Of a DNA stretch of 64,000 bases, positions 1-10,289 are shown one piece after another. A program made the position numbers and the translations under genes. This DNA comes from Rhodamnia argentea (taxonomy: Eukaryota; Streptophyta; Magnoliopsida; Myrtales; Myrtaceae), in the NCBI RefSeq assembly GCF_020921035.1, contig NC_063158.1, forward strand, positions 25,654,178 through 25,718,177, read 5' to 3'. Each line of letters starts with the position of its first letter. Positions within the stretch are counted from its first letter, which is position 1. The notes below the pieces were generated by a model. It saw only the letters and a list, made by a program, of their open reading frames with translations, was not told where the DNA came from and did not search any database.

Positions 1-342
1 CATTAACTGCTATCATTTGGCCGTTATCAATAAATCGAACCTTATGATGGAGGCTTGAAGAGACAGCCCTAGCCATATGAATCCACGGTCTACCTAGCAA
101 CATGTTGAAGGAAGATGAAATGTCCGGAATTTGAAACGTCATTGAGAACTTGGAAGGCCCAATCAACACCTCCAATTTAGCTTCACCCAGGACATTCTCG
201 CTCATACCATCAAAAGCCCTCACATTTGACCTAGATGGATGCATGTACGACTTTTCAAATCCCAGTATATGGTATGTACTCAAGGGGAAAATGTTCATAG
301 CAGACCTATTGTCAATAAGGACTCGTGAAATCATTTTGCTTC
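1..342 (-). pseudogene. Retropepsin-like aspartic protease fragment of the Gypsy element
   Basis: The minus-strand frame reads VLIDNRSAMNIFPL and further on LLGRPWIHMARAVSS, which are the active-site and flap-region signatures of plant Gypsy proteases, whose usual form is L-V/I-D-N-G-S-A/S-x-N. The catalytic Asp and Asn are kept, but the Gly after them is Arg (codon at 305-307), which should abolish activity. The segment is one reading frame out of register with the preceding gag-linker ORF: a one-base shift near 331-335 puts a TGA right at the junction. The piece is cut by the left edge of the window. Confidence 0.8.
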
Positions 343-1098
343 GGCACTTAATGGAGATGTGGAGAGCATTGCAATGGAAGGACCACCGGACGGAAGATTC
401 TCATCAGAAAACGATATTTGATTATTTAGCGGAATAGAGCCAACAAATTCCTCCAACTGGAGTGCGCCGGTACTATTGGGAACATGCACCTCGTTAAGCA
501 CCTTTAGAAGGGTCTCTTTATGCTTTTCCGACGATTGGAATAACTCGAGGATGGAAATGCGGGCCGGTATTTTTCTAAGGCGATCTACCACAGAGAACTC
601 ACTAGTTTTTACAACAGATAGAAGATGCTCGGCCTCCACTTCGATCACGGGTTTCTTCCGAGATAGCCCCGGAGATGCATAAGAACGACCTGTCCTGGTG
701 GCCGAATCAAATGTCTCGGCCCCATAATCCCAGGCCACTTCCTTAGTGTTGATGGGAACTGGTGGACCTTTACTCGCAACCATTGATGGTGTATCAACCG
801 TGATTAGGCAGAAGCTGCTTCCCACGATGTCCAAACTAGCATCCAACCGAGCTCCCATACGAATGAAATCTTCGGAAGTGAGATCAATAACCATGTAGCC
901 CTCATCTTCAAGCTTGTAATTGCCTAAATCCTCTACGACAGTAAGGTCTATAACAACAGGCTCTACCATAGTGATAAGTGTCTCATTCAAATCCGACACT
1001 ATTTCGAGGGCAATTGCATCATCAAGAGCCACCTCTTCTATGCTTATAAGCCGTTCTGCTTCATTCAAGACAACCGCTCCGTCGGTGGGCTCCAGCAC
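331..1098 (-). pseudogene. Gypsy gag-protease linker ORF
   Basis: An open frame of 255 codons. Its C-terminal part (ARISILELFQSSEKHKETL, then LLKVLNEVHVPN and a SFSDENLPSGG segment) matches the spacer that plant Gypsy polyproteins carry just before the protease domain. The acidic N-terminal half is low in recognisable motifs. It ends at a frameshift immediately before the protease motif. The enzymatic role is none; it is a structural spacer by family knowledge. Confidence 0.7.
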
Positions 1099-1268
1099 GT
1101 CGAACTCATCCCCCTACTCGTTCCAATAAGCTCGTGTCTCGGGGATTGCTCCTCAAAGAACCAAGATGGCGGTGAATACTTTACCGGAAAATCATATCCA
1201 CCATTGGGCTATCCCAAAGTATCAACGATCTCCCCTGTAGTATATGCGCTTCGCGAGAATTCTTGATC

Positions 1269-1997
1269 CTAGTAGTGCGAGTTGTATGTGGCATCGGTTA
1301 TTAGATCTTGATTCTCGTCTGGTTGCACCGGCGCCACCTCGGGCACGATTATGTCTTCCGACTCAACAAAGGGATTGCCAGGCTCAACCACGGCTACCTC
1401 CAAGTCCGGCTCGACATGGGCGGTTTCGGGAATACCAACCACATGAGGGGATGAAGAGCCAATGACTTCCTTTGGGATAGCCCAAATTACTCCATTTTGG
1501 AACATCTCGGCGATGTGCACATGCTTCCCTTGGATAGGGATCAAATCCGTACCTTTGTAGTGCCCATTTGAAATGAGTGCATGATACATTTCCACAACAT
1601 CTATTCGGAATCTCTTCTTGGTGACGCTCCTCACCTCTTCAATGATCGCCACATTTGAGGCATGGCCCGATAACGGATTCTTATGCACATTCAGCTCGAA
1701 GTCTTTAAACGACAAATAATTTCCCTCTAGAAGATCTTTGACTTTATGCTTGAGGATGTAGCAGCCGTCAACGTCATGCCTCTTTTCCCTCGTGTGGAAA
1801 ACGCGGGATTTGGAAGGGTCGAACCCACGATACTTCGGGGGGTTAGCTCGAGCGACTTCTTTAGCTACAAGCTGCTTGCCCAACAAAGCGGGTAAAAGTT
1901 GTGATAATGGCATCGGCAATGGAGTAAATGGTCTTGGCTTTCTGAGCTGAGTATTCTGATATCCACTATTATGATAACTTCCGGACGCATAAGTCAT
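1269..1997 (-). pseudogene. Gypsy gag linker with degenerate zinc-knuckle-like segment
   Basis: An open frame of 242 codons. The segment HTREKRHDVDGCYILKHKV is the counterpart of the C-x-H-x-D-x-C-x-LKHK stretch found in plant Gypsy gag proteins after the core domain. Here the first Cys is lost (Phe in its place), so the metal site is incomplete. It is followed by DLLEGNYLSFKDFELN, also typical of the family. A stop and a frame change separate it from the gag core to its right. Confidence 0.7.
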
Positions 1998-2197
1998 CCG
2001 ATTGGGGGCGGGTTGGGAAATTGGTGTTGATCGGGTAACTGGAGCTTGAACAAAGGATACTTCGACCTCCTTTTCCTTTCTGATCGGTGTCCTCTGCCGG
2101 TACCTTTCGTTATTCTTCCTTCATGCATTCTACCCTCAATTCTCTCCCCGGCTTCGATGAGTAAAGGGAAATTCTGAAATCCTGCTCCAATGAGCTT

Positions 2198-2548
2198 TTA
2201 ATAGAACTTATTCGGAAAGGTCTTTACAAATATGTTGATCATCTCGGGTTCCTCGAGGGGTGGACGAACTTCGGCGGCTAAAGCGCGCCACCTGTGAGCA
2301 AAAACCCCGAATGATTCGTCTCTCTTCTTTATCGTACGGGACAACACTTCCCTTGTTGGAGCCATTTCGGTGTTGTATTGGTATTTCTCTATGAATACCT
2401 TAGCCAAGTCTTCCCATCTTTCAATTCTATCTGGCTTCGGATCTAATAACCAATGAAGCGCCGCATCCTCCAAACTATTCCGGAAAGTACGTATCAGCAA
2501 AGGAATATTCTTGACGTACCGACCCATCCGATTGGTGTAATAAATCAA
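2198..2548 (-). pseudogene. Gypsy retrotransposon gag core domain fragment
   Basis: The 116-codon frame contains FRNSLEDAALHWLLDPKPD, then WEDLAKVFIEKYQYN, TREVLSRTIKKRDESFGVF and AHRWRALAAEVRPPLEEPE. These are the hallmark segments of the plant retrotransposon gag domain. The frame stops with TAA at the position where related proteins continue with a LIGA-like segment, which is still readable after the stop (KLIGAGFQNFPLLIE), so the stop is a simple nonsense mutation. Confidence 0.85.
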
Positions 2549-2868
2549 TTGCGCCCTTGGATCGCCCTTGCCAGAATACTTCGCGAAGTATGGAACTGTA
2601 AACTTATCGGGAAAGCTGACTTGTCATATCGGAACAGATTCCCAACATTTCCGAGTCCATGCTTGTCATTGAGCTGTTGCTCTAGATTCGCGAACCGCTT
2701 TTTGGTTTCCTTCTCCAATCGGGCCGAAATGGCTACCGAGATGGGATCAAGTGGAGCGGGCGTAAGAACTTAAGCAACTACCTCTTCAGTGATTGGATTT
2801 GCTGGGTGGTCATCAATAAGGCTAGGCACATCAGCGGGCGGCAGAAGCCGCACTTGATTCCGGTTGCC

Positions 2869-3440
2869 CTATACAGAAAGTGCCACGACTTCGGTAGATG
2901 ACTGGATCAACATGGCCCTTAAATCTTGGACCTCCGCGAAGGCGGCTGCTCTTAGACTTCGATTTTGCGCTTCGTCATCTGCATGGGTTTCCATATGTGC
3001 CGTTACGGACCTAGTACGACTAGGTGAACGCGTAAAGCCCGTAATATCTACCTGTTTCAAGGTGAAATCCATCGGTGATTTCAAATAGAAATGTACACGA
3101 TTTTCTCTGAAAATATAAACTTTTGCAACGAACTTGAGATAAGTAAATTCTCTAGCAAATCTAAATTGAGAGAATAGACTCTATCATGGGTCGTTTAGAA
3201 AAGAATACATTGTCAAACGGAAAAACACGTAATAATTAAATTAATAACAAAGTCGGTAAGGAAATGAAGACTTCATATAATAAGTTTAAGTAGGGTTTTA
3301 ACAACAGATTACAAAAGACCAATTCGGAAAACACTAAAATATGATATAAACTCGATGGGTAACGGTTCCATCGATATCAAAATGCCCACTCCCTTGACCG
3401 CTAAATGGGAGTTTCGAGCAACCTATCCCTGTTCTTGGCT
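2869..3440 (-). pseudogene. Gypsy gag inter-domain region and AT-rich spacer
   Basis: A short minus-strand frame (2869-3084) has the Ala/Arg/Gln-rich composition usual between the two gag domains of this family, including the segment LRAAAFAEVQDLRAML. From about 3090 to 3440 the sequence is AT-rich and has no open frame that I can assign. It separates the gag core from the N-terminal gag domain. Confidence 0.45.
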
Positions 3441-4045
3441 TATCGGCCGTGTTCTTGCTGGGGCCCATGATGAATGACCTCCGGGGGGATGACGGATAAA
3501 ACGACTCGGTAATTAGGATCCTCAGGGCGGTGAATGTACGCCAATGATGCTTGATGGAGTCCCATCTCGCCTTCTAGTTCGGGAGCTTGGACAATGGTCC
3601 GCTTAAAACAACTCTCCCAGGCATTCTTGATATTGTCAATGTCCACTTGACAAAGGGCGATTTCTTGCTGATCCATATGACCGTGCATGAGGTTGAACCT
3701 AAACAATTGCCCTCTCGGTGGTGGTGGGATATCCTGAAGAGCCCCATATTGTCTAACCGTCCTCAATGGGTAACCGGTAATAGCACTAGTGAACCCCAAC
3801 AAGGGTATGGGATCGGTGTTAGCGGGAGCAAGGTGGATGTTTTGGAATTGGGAACCCCCGAATTTCCATTGGATTTGGCACGGGGTTAAGCTCCTCAAAA
3901 AATAAAACCAGGTGCGGTATGACCGCGTATGAGGTTGCATATGCAAGTGTATAAGCTTTTCAAATGGGTGAGTACGATGCTTAAGATCGGAATATGTTAT
4001 GTGGAAGGATCTTTCATGAATATGAGAGATGAACCAAGTATACAA
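3440..4045 (-). pseudogene. N-terminal gag domain of the Gypsy element (plant DUF7745-like)
   Basis: An open frame of 201 codons with GFTSAITGYPLRTVRQYGAL and RGQLFRFNLMHGHMD. This matches the style of the plant-specific domain placed ahead of the gag core in many Gypsy polyproteins, where a segment of the form YP-x-R-V-x-RQ-x-G-x-QD is characteristic. The start may lie further right, since no clear leader or primer-binding site is visible. The family assignment is by recognition and was not searched. Confidence 0.55.
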
Positions 4046-4070
4046 AAGTCCAACAGGCGCTTCTCTAGTT

Positions 4071-4615
4071 TGTAGGAGTAATTTAGTTCTCCCGCTAATT
4101 GTTAGAACTTGAGAGGGATGAAGCTAAGTTAATTAGTCTAATTAATTCATTTGGTAATTCATTAATTTGAAACTTGAAAAACTCGATTTTTAGATTGCGA
4201 CATTAAGCCTTGATACATGAATTCGTTGACTCGATCGCGACCATTGAAATCAAGGTCTAATTTCGACAACAATGTCTATTGGAGCCATCAAGATCACTTG
4301 GGCTGCACCTCCCATCAAACCCTATATGTTCGCAACTCGGTTGCTAAAACCGAGTCTTTATAACTCGGTGATAGAATCCGTATCATACGGATATTTCTGA
4401 CGAGCAGAGCCTAGTGTCCATTCAAAGAATAGGTTTATCTTTTATTGTGATCCTAAGTCTGACTTGACCTAAAATATTATTACTTTATCCGTAAGAATAT
4501 TGCCTAAACTACGGAATTAGGCTTAAATGGATTTATTCAAACTAAAACTATCCCTTGAATTATTTAGACTACATGATTAAATCTAAGCCTAAGTATAAAT
4601 CCGGATTGCCAACTA
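4071..4615. other. AT-rich spacer between Gypsy remnant and fold-back repeat
   Basis: No gene is visible. A TGTTAGAACTTGAGAGGG start at 4098 resembles an LTR edge (TG...) on the upstream side of the minus-strand gag, but I found no matching primer-binding site or second copy, so I do not call an LTR. Confidence 0.4.
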
Positions 4616-5036
4616 TGAAAGTAATCCGAGAAAAGTACATTAGAAGTGCTATAACTTGTGTACGGCGTTCACTTGAGTGCCATAACTTTCAAAACGTTCA
4701 TTTAAGTGCCATAACTTTCAAAAATCGTTCACTTGAATGCTACGTCGGAGCAAAATCGTTCACTTGAGTACTACAAGAACTTTTCCGGCGTGCCACATCG
4801 GCTTTCCGGCGTGCCACGTCAACTTTCCGGTTTCTACAGTAACTTTTCCGGCATGCTACAATAACTTTCCCGGCGTGCTACAGTAACTTTTCGGGCTGCC
4901 ACGTCAACATGGCACTCAAGTGAACGATTTTTAAAAGTCATGGCACTTAAGTGAACGTTTTGAAAGTTATGGCACTTAAGTAAACGCCGTACAAAAGTTA
5001 TGGCATTTCTAGTGTACTTTTCCCAAGTAATCCTAA
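4616..5036. repeat. Fold-back repeat with internal tandem units
   Basis: The left arm (about 4616-4745) and the right arm (about 4910-5036) are inverted copies. Both contain a GTAATCC...AAAAGTACA edge, then GGCGTT, and two tandem blocks of the form AGTGCCATAACTTTCAAAAC-GTTCA. The centre (about 4770-4905) holds a second tandem series of TTTTCCGGCGTGCCAC-like units. There is no coding capacity. The structure is that of a non-autonomous fold-back or MITE-like element; its family is not identified. A half copy of similar arm units occurs near 57430-57560. Confidence 0.75.
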
Positions 5037-5961
5037 CCTTAATGGAATCTGATGACCTCTTAAAACTCCTCCGAATTGAACCCAAGGTTCTCCTACCATT
5101 ACATTGCAACCGTTATGATCCACATTTTAACAAAATTATTAGCAACTAAACATCGATAAGTACAATCCACAAGCAGCAAGTCACACTTATCAATCAAAGT
5201 AAGTAGTTTCTCCCCTCCCCCCCCCGCGCCTAACTTTTTCCTTTTCCTCACTATTTCCCTATCTATCTTCTCATCTCTTTATTTTAAAGAATTTTCAAGA
5301 CTTCTTTCACGATTTTGTAGACGTCGTTCGAGCCTCCGTAAGTCTTGGGAGCTCCTTTCTCATTGCGTTCAACAATGAGTTTATCTAAAATTATTTTGAT
5401 CAACTACAGTTGTTTTATAGCTCTTCTTTCTTCATTTAGAGTTAGATATCAATTTGGGAGTTCTTCTGTCCCAATCTAAATATAGATCGCTTTACAAGAT
5501 GTTATTTGTGCATTTTCAATATATTGGTGTTGTTATCATCTCTATACGATGATGATGCGGGGATGCTTGAACTCGGGGTGCACCGCCTTTCGACAAAATC
5601 TTAGTTACTATAGAGAAAGATTTCAGCGTGTGCTCGTCACAATGATATACGAGTTTTGGTGATTGGCCATCCATTGTGCTATGATGCTATGAGTAGTTCG
5701 TTCTTGTGGAAGGAGGGAGTTGCTACATATTAGATGAAATTGATCTATTTTTCAGATTTGCATTGGATTATAAGGTTTTGTGATTGATTTGGTCTTGAAA
5801 TTATGTATCTCTCTTTTGAGTGAAATGAAAACCTCCACCTCATAAAAAAATTCAAATCAAGCAAATGGAATCAATTCATACTTAATGAAAATTCAAACAT
5901 AAGTCTCCCATTTTTCTATAAAGTGGCCATTATTCATTTGTTGACAACTTTTTGAGATAAG
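5037..5961. other. Intergenic sequence left of the Copia element
   Basis: No open frame or known repeat is recognised. The stretch has a C-run near 5216-5225 and pyrimidine-rich sequence to about 5290, then unstructured AT-rich DNA up to the Copia target site ATAAG (5957-5961). Confidence 0.5.
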
Positions 5962-6209
5962 TGTTGGGGTGTGATTCATACTCCCTTGCGACGGGAAAGC
6001 ATTTGGGTCCCACTCATGAATAGCTACTATTATATATACTTTTTTTCACTTATAATTGAGTGATGAGCGAGAGGTGTGAGGTGCTAATTATAGTGAATCC
6101 TCTGCTGGACGTAGCCCTAGTTTTAGGGTAAACCAAGATAAGATCTCGTGTCTCAATTTTCTCGTTCTTGCTTTTTTTGCTTGTATGCTATTGTACGCCG
6201 ATCATTATA
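5962..6209 (+). repeat. 5' LTR of the Copia element (internally deleted)
   Basis: It starts with TGTTGGGG and shares with the 3' LTR the segments TAGCTACTA-TTATATATAC, GTGAGGTGCTAATTATAGTG, TCTGCTGGACGTA and the TTTTCTCGT-CTTGCT end. Relative to the 3' copy it lacks the middle part containing CTCCGACGGGGGTCTC. A TATATATAC box (about 6033-6041) may be the promoter. LTR divergence and the deletion indicate an old insertion. Confidence 0.88.
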
Positions 6210-6226
6210 TCCGGTATCAGAGCCTA
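6210..6226 (+). other. Copia primer-binding site
   Basis: CCGGTATCAGAGCC directly follows the 5' LTR. It matches the 3' end complement of initiator-methionine tRNA (consensus TGGTATCAGAGC) except for one base at its start. Confidence 0.85.
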
Positions 6227-6274
6227 TGGTTGATTGCTAGCTCACTCCCAATATGTATTGGTGTTTAGCGAACA

Positions 6275-6492
6275 TCTCAAGAAAGAAATCTAGTGGTCAA
6301 AGCGGTTTCCGAACCGATGGGTGTTGTGGTGTAACCGTGCGGGCTCAATGGGTGTTGATGACAATTGAAGCTGAGATGGATTTTCTCAAGGAAGGAATTT
6401 GGTGGCCAACACGGTTTCCAGGTCGGTGGCATTGTGGTGTAGCAATGCTGGCCCGATGGGCGTTGATGGAGATTCAAGTTGAGATAAGTTGG
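6275..6492 (+). repeat. Two tandem copies of a 109-bp unit in the Copia leader
   Basis: Copies at 6275-6383 and 6384-6492 both begin TCTCAAG-AAG-AAT and share CGGTTTCC, TTGTGGTGTA, GATGGGYGTTGATG and GA-ATTCAAG/GAAGCTGAGAT segments. The copies have diverged by roughly a fifth by eye. They lie between the primer-binding site and a second LTR-like sequence and have no coding role that I can see. Confidence 0.75.
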
Positions 6493-6557
6493 CACGGAAA
6501 GATACTTGGATTAAGGGGGAGCAAACCTACTACTGAAACTTACACGTGAGGGGAGAT

Positions 6558-6763
6558 TGTTAGGATGCACGTATGAGTTGTGTTAAAGAAGTCCTAAATT
6601 AGAGAATGTGTAGAACAGTTAATATATCCAAATTGTCCCACAACTCATTGGCTTAAACTTTTGAGTGAAAGTGGGTCCAACTACGTATGTTAGCAGGCTC
6701 GGACTTGGGCTCTCTCTTGACGATCTCCCTGGTAAAGTATCGAACTTCCGCTACATCCCAACA
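6558..6763 (+). repeat. Internal LTR-like sequence with polypurine tract and primer-binding site
   Basis: The segment begins TGTTAGGATG and ends CATCCCAACA. It is preceded by a polypurine tract (GTGAGGGGAGAT) and followed within 3 bp by TGGTATTGGAGCAAGG, a near match to the tRNA-iMet primer-binding site. It therefore has the left context of a 3' LTR and the right context of a 5' LTR. It differs from the outer LTRs. It also contains ACAACTCATTGGCTTAAACT, a phrase common in short plant Copia LTRs. Confidence 0.6.
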
Positions 6764-6949
6764 AATGGTATTGGAGCAAGGTTTGAGGTTAGGGTTCTCT
6801 TGGTGAAGAGAGATCCGAAAAATCGAATCTTGGGAAGTTGTCAACCGGTCAATCGCGAATTAAAGCAGAGAAGTTTGGAGGAAAAGGTTTTGAGTTCTGA
6901 AAATTAAAGATAGAGGCTTTCCTTGTGGATAGAGATCTATGGTACGTGA

Positions 6950-7557
6950 TCGAATAAGATAAACTTGTGGTGATTACCAAGGAAAAAGCGAAGGAGGAGG
7001 AGATTGCATTTGCATCAAATCAATTGAAGGCATGGATTAGTAGTGATCAGAAAATGCAAAGCCCGATCTGGCTATGTCTAGCTGAAAATGTCTTGGTGAA
7101 CATGACCTTTGAGAAGACGACAAAGGATCTCTAGACTAAGATGGGAAGCCTTTATCGGAGCAAATCGCTCGTGAATAGGTTATTTCTGCGAAAACGACTA
7201 TATAACCTTCGGATGAGTGAAGGTGATTCTTTTTCTGCACACTTAAACGAGTTTAATAGTATATGTGGGTAGCTTGTGTCTATTGATGTTAATCTTGATG
7301 AGGAAGATAAAAAATGTACTTTGCTATGTTCACTCCCGAATTCATGGGAACATATAATTGTTTCGATTGGCATTGGTGTTAGTACGTTGTCCTTTGAGAA
7401 CGTTGTATCCGTTTTATTATCTGAAGAGATGAGGAAAACAGGTTTTGATAATACAACAAATGATGCTCTTTTCATAAGAGGAATGAGTAGTGAACGATCT
7501 AAATCTAGATTTGGTGTTAGGAATAAGTCTAGAGGAAGATCTAAAAGCCGAGATTGA
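6950..7557 (+). pseudogene. Copia gag fragment
   Basis: The readable frame includes TTKDL, MGSLYRSKSLVNRLFLRKRL, MSEGDSFSAHLNEFNSI and EEDKKCTLLCSLPNSWEHI, the typical UBN2-type Copia gag core. In-frame stops occur after TKDL (TAG near 7135), after SICG (TAG near 7270) and after the RSKSRD segment (TGA, 7555-7557). A basic Arg/Ser-rich tail leads to the zinc knuckle. Confidence 0.85.
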
Positions 7558-7560
7558 TCT

Positions 7561-8292
7561 CGAAAAAAGTGTTGGAAGTGCGGAAAAGCTGGACACTTGA
7601 AGAAGGATTGCAGAAGCAAAAGTGTGGGTCCGGAGAAGCGAGATGAGGTGACATCGTCTAGTTTAAAGAAGGATGATGACACTAGTGCGGGAGATATGTA
7701 TCTCGTTTGCAGCTCATCTCAAATTGACTGCGATGCATGGATAATTGATACTAGAGCGTCTTTCCACATAACGCCTCATAGAGATTGGTTACGCTATTAT
7801 GAGCCATATCATGGAGGTATAATGCGTATGGGAGATAATACGACGCTTTATATTATCGATCGCAGAAAGGTGAAACTAAAGATGAAAGATGGGACAGCCA
7901 AGAATCTTCCATATATGATGCATATTCCTAGTCTTACCGGGAATCTTATTTCTGTGAGAATGATGGCAGATGCTAGTATTACTTTCGCCAGCGATAAGTA
8001 TTCATGCAAGCTAACCTATAGTTCTATGGTAATCACCAAAGGGGAACGGGAAGGAAAACTATGGAAATTACTGAGAATCACGGTGATTAGTGGTCAGAGT
8101 TATATCACGGAACAGGTGCAAGAAGATTCTTTGATGTTGTGGCATCGGAGATTGGGTCATATCGGTGAGAAAGGGCTGGTGACTCTTACTTCAAAGAAGA
8201 TGGTGGATGGAAACCCAAGCTGTTCTATGAGTTTTGGATTTTGTGAACATGTCTACATGGGAAACAAAATTGGGTATCTTTTGAATTCGTAG
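7561..8292 (+). pseudogene. Copia zinc knuckle, protease and pre-integrase region
   Basis: This frame carries CWKCGKAGHLKKDC, a complete CCHC zinc knuckle for RNA packaging (about 7570-7611). Next comes the aspartic protease motif WIIDTRASFHIT: the catalytic Asp-Thr is kept, but the Gly is Arg (AGA at 7753-7755), which is expected to be inactivating. MLWHRRLGHIGEKGL (near 8137) is the GAG-pre-integrase zinc-binding motif. The frame stops at 8290-8292, just before the integrase core. Confidence 0.88.
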
Positions 8293-8295
8293 GAG

Positions 8296-8890
8296 GAAGA
8301 GCGAAAGGGATTTTGGATTTAATCCACAGTGACATCTTCGATTCTACACCTGTAGCATCGTTTGGAAAATCAAGGTGTTATGTTTCTTTTTTCGACGACT
8401 TTTCCAAGCATGTATGGATATATTTCTTGTACAGAAAAGATGATGTATTTGAAAAATTTCTGAGTTTAAAGATTTGGTGGAGTTTGATAGAACAATCAAA
8501 GTTTTGCGGATCGACAATGGAGGAGAGTTCCGTTCAACGAAATTTGATTAATTCTGTGCAACTAGTGGTATTGCAAGGTGGAAAACAACGCCCTATTCAC
8601 CTCAGCAAAATGGTGTAGCGGAAAGGCTTAATCGGTCTCTAAATAATAGCTCTCCTACATCAGCCTTGAAGGATAAGACACCTTTTGAGGCACTGTCCGG
8701 AAAGAAGCCATACATATCCCATGTTAGAGTGTTTGACTGCGAAGCGTATGTGCATCTGCCAAAGAAAAAGAGAAATAAGCTTGAAAAGTCGGAGAAGTGC
8801 ATCGTCATTGGGTACAAGATGTGGAATTCTGATATTAAATGTATTATTTATAGCGGGGATGTCGTGTTCATAGAATCTACGATAAATTAG
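8296..8890 (+). pseudogene. Copia integrase core fragment
   Basis: Frames at 8313-8618 and 8666-8890 read LIHSDIFDSTPVASFGKSR, YVSFFDDFSKHVWIYFL, then TPFEALSGKKPYISHVRVFD and LPKKKRNKLEKSEKCIVIGY. These are the integrase catalytic core and the conserved segment after it. The middle of the core, including the third acidic residue, is interrupted by frameshifts and a deletion around 8460-8660. Confidence 0.85.
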
Positions 8891-8920
8891 ATTGTTTCAC
8901 GGGCTCTTGAAGAACCACAT

Positions 8921-10166
8921 ATGGTTGAGTTAGATGTTGGTTTGCGGGGAGAGACAGAGGCTACACAGGCTGAAATAGAAAATTCAGATTTCGAAGGCGA
9001 TGAGCCTAATATGGAGAATGATATAGTAGATTCTGATGCTGAGTTTGAAGTCAAAGTACCACCTAAAGCGGCCTTAAGGAGGTCCATACAACAACGAAGA
9101 CCACCCGAGAGGTATATCTTATGTGTCAGTAATGAAAATTGTGCTCTGATTGTTATTGGTGATGATCCAAATACTGTTAAGGAAGCAAGAAGCGTGAAAG
9201 ATGTCAAGCAGTGGGAGAAAGTCATGAAAGATGAGATGGAGTCATTAGATAAAAACAGAACATGGAATTTGGTAAAATTACCTGCAAATTAGAAGGCAAT
9301 TTGTCATAAGTGGGTATTCAAGAAGAAGATATCTGCAAATGGAGATATAAAATGATACAAAGCTCGTTTGGTTGCAAAGGGGTACTTGTAGATAGTGGGA
9401 GTCAATTATGGTGAGATTTTTTTTCCTGTTGATAAATTAAATTTCATAAGACTTGTTTTTATCTATAGTAGCTGCATATAATCTAGAGGTAAAGTAGCTC
9501 GATCCAAAAATAGATTTCCTATATGGTGAGTTGGAGGAGGAAATTTACATGAAACAACCCGATGGGTTTATGGTCAAAGGAAAAGAAGATTTTGTTTGCA
9601 AACCGAGCAAGTCTTTGTATGGCCTAAAACAATCTCCAAGAATATGGTACCGGAAGTTTGACTCATATGCCTTGAAGCTTGACTTTGTTATTTGTGATGC
9701 TGATCATTGCGTTTACGTGAAGAGGTTAGATGATCATTTTGTTATTTTAGCTTTATATGTTGATAATATGCTAGTTGTTGGGAGTAGTATGAGAATGATT
9801 AGCACTGTAAAAGGACTGTTAGCGAAACAATTTGAGACGAAAGATCGAGGCTTAACAAACTTCATCTTGGGCATGTAAATAAAAAGGGAGCGTGAGAATG
9901 GGAAGTTGTGGCTCGGTCGGAAGATCTATATTGAAAGTGTGTTGAAGAAGTTCAATATGATAGATCGTAAACCAGTAAATATCCCCATGCCCACGAGCTC
10001 TAAGTTATCAGCCCTCCAATGTCCCAAGATTGAAGAGGAAGCTGAAAAGATGGCAGCAGTTTCATATGCAAGTGCAAGAGGGAGCTTAATGAATGCCATG
10101 GTGTGTACTTGTCCGGATATTGCTCATGCAGTGGGAGTTTTGAGTAGATATGTCCAATTCGAGTAA
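8921..10166 (+). pseudogene. Copia reverse transcriptase fragments
   Basis: Three frames (8921-9292, 9531-9878, 9906-10166) carry DVKQWEKVMKDEMESLDKNR, TWNLVKLP, then YMKQPDGFMVKGKEDFVCK and SLYGLKQSPRIWYRKFDS. The polymerase motif reads YVDN instead of YVDD (9756-9767), so the second catalytic Asp is lost. ISTVKGLLAKQFETKDRG, VNIPMPTSS and YASARGSLMNAMVCTCPDIA follow. Stops and frameshifts between the pieces make it non-functional. Confidence 0.9.
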
Positions 10167-10289
10167 AGAGCATTAGATAGCTATAAAGAGGGTATTTCGA
10201 TATCTTCGCGATATGTCTAACTTTGAGTTATGTAATGAAAGCATGAAAAGCTTAAAGGGACAGTAAGCGTTAGAACTGAAGTGTTTTGT

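Larger units (their letters stand above)
1..4070 (-). mobile_element. Decayed Gypsy-type LTR retrotransposon, gag to protease part
   Basis: Read on the minus strand from 4045 down to 1, the pieces occur in the order of a plant Gypsy polyprotein: an N-terminal gag domain, the gag core, a linker with a degenerate zinc-knuckle-like segment, and an aspartic protease that runs off the left edge. The frames are broken by stops and shifts between pieces, so the element is not functional. Reverse transcriptase, RNase H and integrase would lie beyond position 1 and are not seen. I could not place an LTR or primer-binding site to the right of the gag start with confidence. Confidence 0.85.

Noticed and set aside
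6653-6907. Frames on both strands in the internal LTR of the Copia element
   Set aside because: They lie in LTR and leader sequence and carry no gag motif.
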